Positions 6,170-8,449 of a stretch of 8,449 nucleotides of DNA are shown here, in pieces. Under the pieces are notes generated by a model that was not told the DNA's origin, searched no databases, and worked only from the letters and a program-made list of their open reading frames with translations. Source of the DNA: JBCCRH01 sp039208045 (GTDB taxonomy: Bacteria; Bacteroidota; Bacteroidia; Chitinophagales; Saprospiraceae); assembly GCA_039208045.1 (NCBI GenBank), contig JBCCRH010000275.1, forward strand, positions 1 through 8,449. The letters are read 5' to 3'. The number at the start of each line of letters is the position of its first letter. Positions within the stretch are counted from its first letter, which is position 1. A program made the translations under genes and the position numbers.

Positions 6170-8168
6170 ATCTCGCTCGTCCTAACTGCCGATAGCCCTT
6201 CCAAAGCAGCTCCATATCGTGGCTGACTTGATAATTTTTTGCGTAAAGCATATTGAGTCGCTGTATAGTGGGCTGATGGTCAGTAGGTTTTTGTAGGCCA
6301 TCGATGGGCGATAGGACACCAGATTTGATGTTGGGCAAATTTAGGGCTTGCCCAGGCACTGGATGGTAACCTACCCAGCTCTTTTGACCCAGTAGTACTT
6401 GAATGCTGTTTTGCACAAATGCCCAAGGACTTTTGATGCCTATCAAATGAATGGGTAAAGTGGCTAGTAGAAAAATAGCACTCAGTACATCGAGTAGTCG
6501 TTTATTGCGACGATGCAAATAATAGGAGATATTAAACTGGATGTCAATAGTGTACAATTCCCCTGCCGCATTTTTAGAGCTACTACCAATCACACTTAAG
6601 CTCTCCTCCGGCACAATCTTGTATTCCATATGAGGCCCAATAGTCGTCATCCAATGCATAATCGCTTGGGTACGAATATCTTTGGAGCAAAAAATAATTT
6701 CGTCTATCTTATAAATTTGTACGATCTCATCTAGCTGATACAATCCCCCCAGATACTCCTCTGCATCAAAAGGCTCTGCTGGAGCCACCGTTCCCATAAA
6801 GCTATTCACCACCTCTGCCTGCACCAATAAGCTACGCACCCGATTACTTTCTTCTGTTGTACCGACAATCAGGTAATTCTTCGGTCGATCGTGCCCCACG
6901 TTCAAGTTGCCAAAACGAAATAGATGCAACAGCGTCCGCAGTGAAAACGTACTCAACACTGCCCAAACAGCCCCCAAAAGGATGAGCGCCCGCGAAGGCC
7001 GATACTCCAAGTCCAAAAAACCATAAACTGCTGCTATCACCAAAGTACCCACCAGCAATCCCCTCCCCAAGCGGCGAATATTGCTCTTCTCATCATATCC
7101 CCCATTAAAATATACCGCTCCTAACCAAATTGCGATATATAAAGGCGCATTGAAATACAAAAACGAATCATCATAGTAATTCGGATCATCAAAATGATAG
7201 CGCGCCCAGAAATCTTTGAGAAAGAATAAGCCTACAAAAATCAGCACGGCATCCAATAGTGGCAGATAAGCTTTTTTCAGCATATTGGAGAATAGCGTCA
7301 TCCCCGCCCGCAAGTAAATCGCCAGCTGGAGCATCACGACAAACAACCATGCCTGTTTCCCCTCAAAATGCTTTTTGGCAAAAATGATCATCGCATTATA
7401 GAAGGTCTTCACATAGTTCAGACTGCCCCGCTTCGTACTTTCGCCTTTGTAATGAATGATCTTAGTAGCTGGAAAGTAGTAGTTCTTATAGCCCCCTTTT
7501 TGAATACGATAGGACAGATCGATATCCTCGCCATACATAAAGAAGGTTTCATCAAGTAGCCCCACTTCATCCAAGGTCTTTTTGCGCATCAGCATAAACG
7601 CCCCTGCCAGCACATCTACCTCATTCACCTCATCTTCAGCCAGATAGCCCAAATGATATTGATTAAACAACTTTGATGTTGGAAAAAGGCGAGAAAGGCC
7701 AAAAGTCTTACAAAAAGCCACAAAGGGCGTCGGAAATCCCCGCTTCGACTCCGGCAAAAACTTCCCCGAGCCATCAATCATCTTCACCCCCAATCCCCCC
7801 GCCTCAGGGTGCGCATCCATAAAATCCAAGCATTTTACGAAAGTATCCTCTTCCACCACGGTATCAGGATTGAGCAACAGCACATACTCCCCACTAGCTA
7901 ACTCTATCGCCTGATTATTCGCCCGCGAAAACCCCACATTCTGCTTATTCACAATCAAACGCACCTCCGGAAACTTCTCCCGCACCATCTGCACCGACTC
8001 ATCCACTGAATTATTATCCACCACAAACACTTCTGCCTCTAACCCAATCATCGCCCTCCGCACGGACAGCAGCGCCTGCTCCAAAAAGTACTTAACATTG
8101 TAATTCACTATCACAACAGAGAGCTTCTTGGCATAAACCTCCTTTGGTCGCCCCTTCTGGTCAGCCAT
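6162..8168 (-). CDS. GT2 glycosyltransferase fused to a polyprenyl glycosylphosphotransferase-like membrane region
   Basis: This predicted inner-membrane enzyme probably acts in surface polysaccharide synthesis. Numbering here starts at the TTG at 8193-8195. Residues 24-270 are a GT2 domain of the WbbL/rhamnosyltransferase type: SVVIVNYN (26-33), FVVDNNS, NVGFSRANN, the sugar-nucleotide/metal site LLNPDT (107-112) and the probable catalytic base in MYGEDIDLSYR (220-230). About five membrane helices follow (roughly 283-302, 310-328, 348-363, 379-394, 402-422), then a Rossmann-like domain (YLIVGTTEESNR, 441-452, to about 550). The KRLLD...P segment at 565-581 resembles the membrane hairpin opening bacterial sugar transferase domains, but only a short divergent tail follows. 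I chose the ATG at 8166-8168 (residue 10), which leaves a normal GT2 N-terminus; the in-frame TTG at 8195 is an alternative and has the more A-rich leader. Donor and acceptor sugars cannot be predicted. Confidence 0.88.
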   Translation of the reverse strand: MADQKGRPKEVYAKKLSVVIVNYNVKYFLEQALLSVRRAMIGLEAEVFVVDNNSVDESVQMVREKFPEVRLIVNKQNVGFSRANNQAIELASGEYVLLLNPDTVVEEDTFVKCLDFMDAHPEAGGLGVKMIDGSGKFLPESKRGFPTPFVAFCKTFGLSRLFPTSKLFNQYHLGYLAEDEVNEVDVLAGAFMLMRKKTLDEVGLLDETFFMYGEDIDLSYRIQKGGYKNYYFPATKIIHYKGESTKRGSLNYVKTFYNAMIIFAKKHFEGKQAWLFVVMLQLAIYLRAGMTLFSNMLKKAYLPLLDAVLIFVGLFFLKDFWARYHFDDPNYYDDSFLYFNAPLYIAIWLGAVYFNGGYDEKSNIRRLGRGLLVGTLVIAAVYGFLDLEYRPSRALILLGAVWAVLSTFSLRTLLHLFRFGNLNVGHDRPKNYLIVGTTEESNRVRSLLVQAEVVNSFMGTVAPAEPFDAEEYLGGLYQLDEIVQIYKIDEIIFCSKDIRTQAIMHWMTTIGPHMEYKIVPEESLSVIGSSSKNAAGELYTIDIQFNISYYLHRRNKRLLDVLSAIFLLATLPIHLIGIKSPWAFVQNSIQVLLGQKSWVGYHPVPGQALNLPNIKSGVLSPIDGLQKPTDHQPTIQRLNMLYAKNYQVSHDMELLWKGYRQLGRARFS

Positions 8169-8254
8169 AGCCGTGAAAGCAGTAGTTGAATGCAAGTTTT
8201 TGATTTATGTTATGTTGTTTATTAGTAGATGGTGTGGGCTAGGCTTCTTAAAAC

Positions 8255-8281
8255 CACATTAGGCACATTAGGGCACATAAG
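8255..8281. repeat. Three tandem copies of a 9-base unit (CACATTAGG)
   Basis: CACATTAGG occurs at 8255-8263 and again exactly at 8264-8272. After one extra G, a shortened copy, CACATAAG, follows at 8274-8281. The array lies 87 bases or more upstream of the glycosyltransferase ATG. It could be a repeated protein-binding site or simple slippage; the copy number is too small to decide. Confidence 0.5.
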
Positions 8282-8290
8282 CTACACATC

Positions 8291-8449
8291 AGCCTCCTAA
8301 ACTCTTTCATTCTTCGTCCTCCACCCTTCGTCCCCCGTCTCCTCCATCCTTCGTCCTCCTTCTCCTCCACCCTCCCTTCCTCCACCCTCCTCAACCCCCC
8401 AAACTCCTAAACTCCCAAACCCTTAAACTCCCCAACTCCCCAACCAATC
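8291..8449. repeat. Low-complexity pyrimidine-rich tract with degenerate repeats
   Basis: About 159 bases are mostly C and T on the plus strand and almost free of G. Two sub-patterns are visible. The first is a 17-base unit, TCCTCCAYCCTTCGTCC, at 8317-8333 and 8340-8356 with one difference, plus another CTTCGTCC at 8312-8319. The second, from about 8399, is a run of variants of AAACTCCY (CAAACTCCTAAACTCCCAAA and onward). No reading frame makes sense here. Similar degenerate short-unit tracts are familiar between genes in large Bacteroidota genomes, but that is from general experience and was not checked. Confidence 0.65.
8414..8441 (-). other. Canonical G-quadruplex motif on the minus strand
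   Basis: On the plus strand, four C-runs (8414-8416, 8420-8422, 8430-8433, 8438-8441) are separated by 3, 7 and 4 bases. The minus strand therefore satisfies the G3+N1-7 rule for an intramolecular G-quadruplex. A second near-match lies at 8370-8400, with four C-runs but one 8-base loop. Both are on the same strand as the downstream glycosyltransferase gene. Folding in vivo is not shown. Confidence 0.55.

Larger units (their letters stand above)
8169..8449. other. Non-coding region upstream of the glycosyltransferase
   Basis: No credible coding frame was found in these 281 bases on either strand. The part nearest the glycosyltransferase gene (8196-8254) is ordinary A+T-rich leader that may hold its promoter, although no clear TAnnTTTG element was found. 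Further out are three short tandem repeats (8255-8281) and then low-complexity C/T-rich DNA to the window end. The region continues beyond the window, so the upstream gene is unknown. Confidence 0.6.

Noticed and set aside
8255..8281. CRISPR-like repeat array
   Set aside because: The units are 9 bases, directly adjacent with no spacers, and no cas gene is present.

Overview
The window looks like chromosomal DNA of a Bacteroidota bacterium, most plausibly a member of the Saprospiria (Lewinella/Haliscomenobacter-like). This placement is inferred from protein style: DUF3667 zinc-ribbon membrane proteins, a GT2 enzyme fused to a sugar-transferase-like membrane part, A-rich start regions with little Shine-Dalgarno signal, and moderate G+C. 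No rRNA, tRNA, CRISPR array, transposase or phage gene was seen. All nine genes read without frameshifts; only the first is cut by the window edge.

Layout. (1) Positions 1-800, plus strand: the C-terminal part of a GH13 alpha-glucosidase/oligo-1,6-glucosidase. (2) Positions 813-2881, minus strand: a tight three-gene cluster, transcribed as a small exported protein of unknown function followed by two tandem DUF3667 paralogues, with gaps of only 11-12 bases. (3) A 161-base divergent intergenic region. (4) Positions 3043-6169, plus strand: a DUF427 protein, then egtB, egtD and a DinB-fold protein whose ATG overlaps the egtD stop codon by one base. (5) Positions 6162-8168, minus strand: a long membrane glycosyltransferase whose 3' end overlaps the DinB gene tail-to-tail by 8 bases. 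(6) Positions 8169-8449: a non-coding region with three short tandem repeats, then about 150 bases of strongly C/T-rich low-complexity DNA whose minus strand contains a canonical G-quadruplex motif.

How the genes work together. EgtD trimethylates histidine to hercynine, and EgtB joins hercynine to a sulfur donor to give a sulfoxide precursor of ergothioneine. No egtA or egtC homologue is present here, and the EgtB carries an NSYYE segment reminiscent of the cysteine-accepting type, so the pathway may be the short one. The coupled DinB-fold protein keeps all three metal-binding histidines and belongs to a superfamily that includes thiol-dependent transferases. It is therefore a candidate enzyme that uses or modifies ergothioneine, which is an inference. 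The glycosyltransferase is separately notable: after its GT2 domain it follows the layout of a polyprenyl-phosphate sugar-1-phosphate transferase, but the catalytic core of that family appears to be missing.
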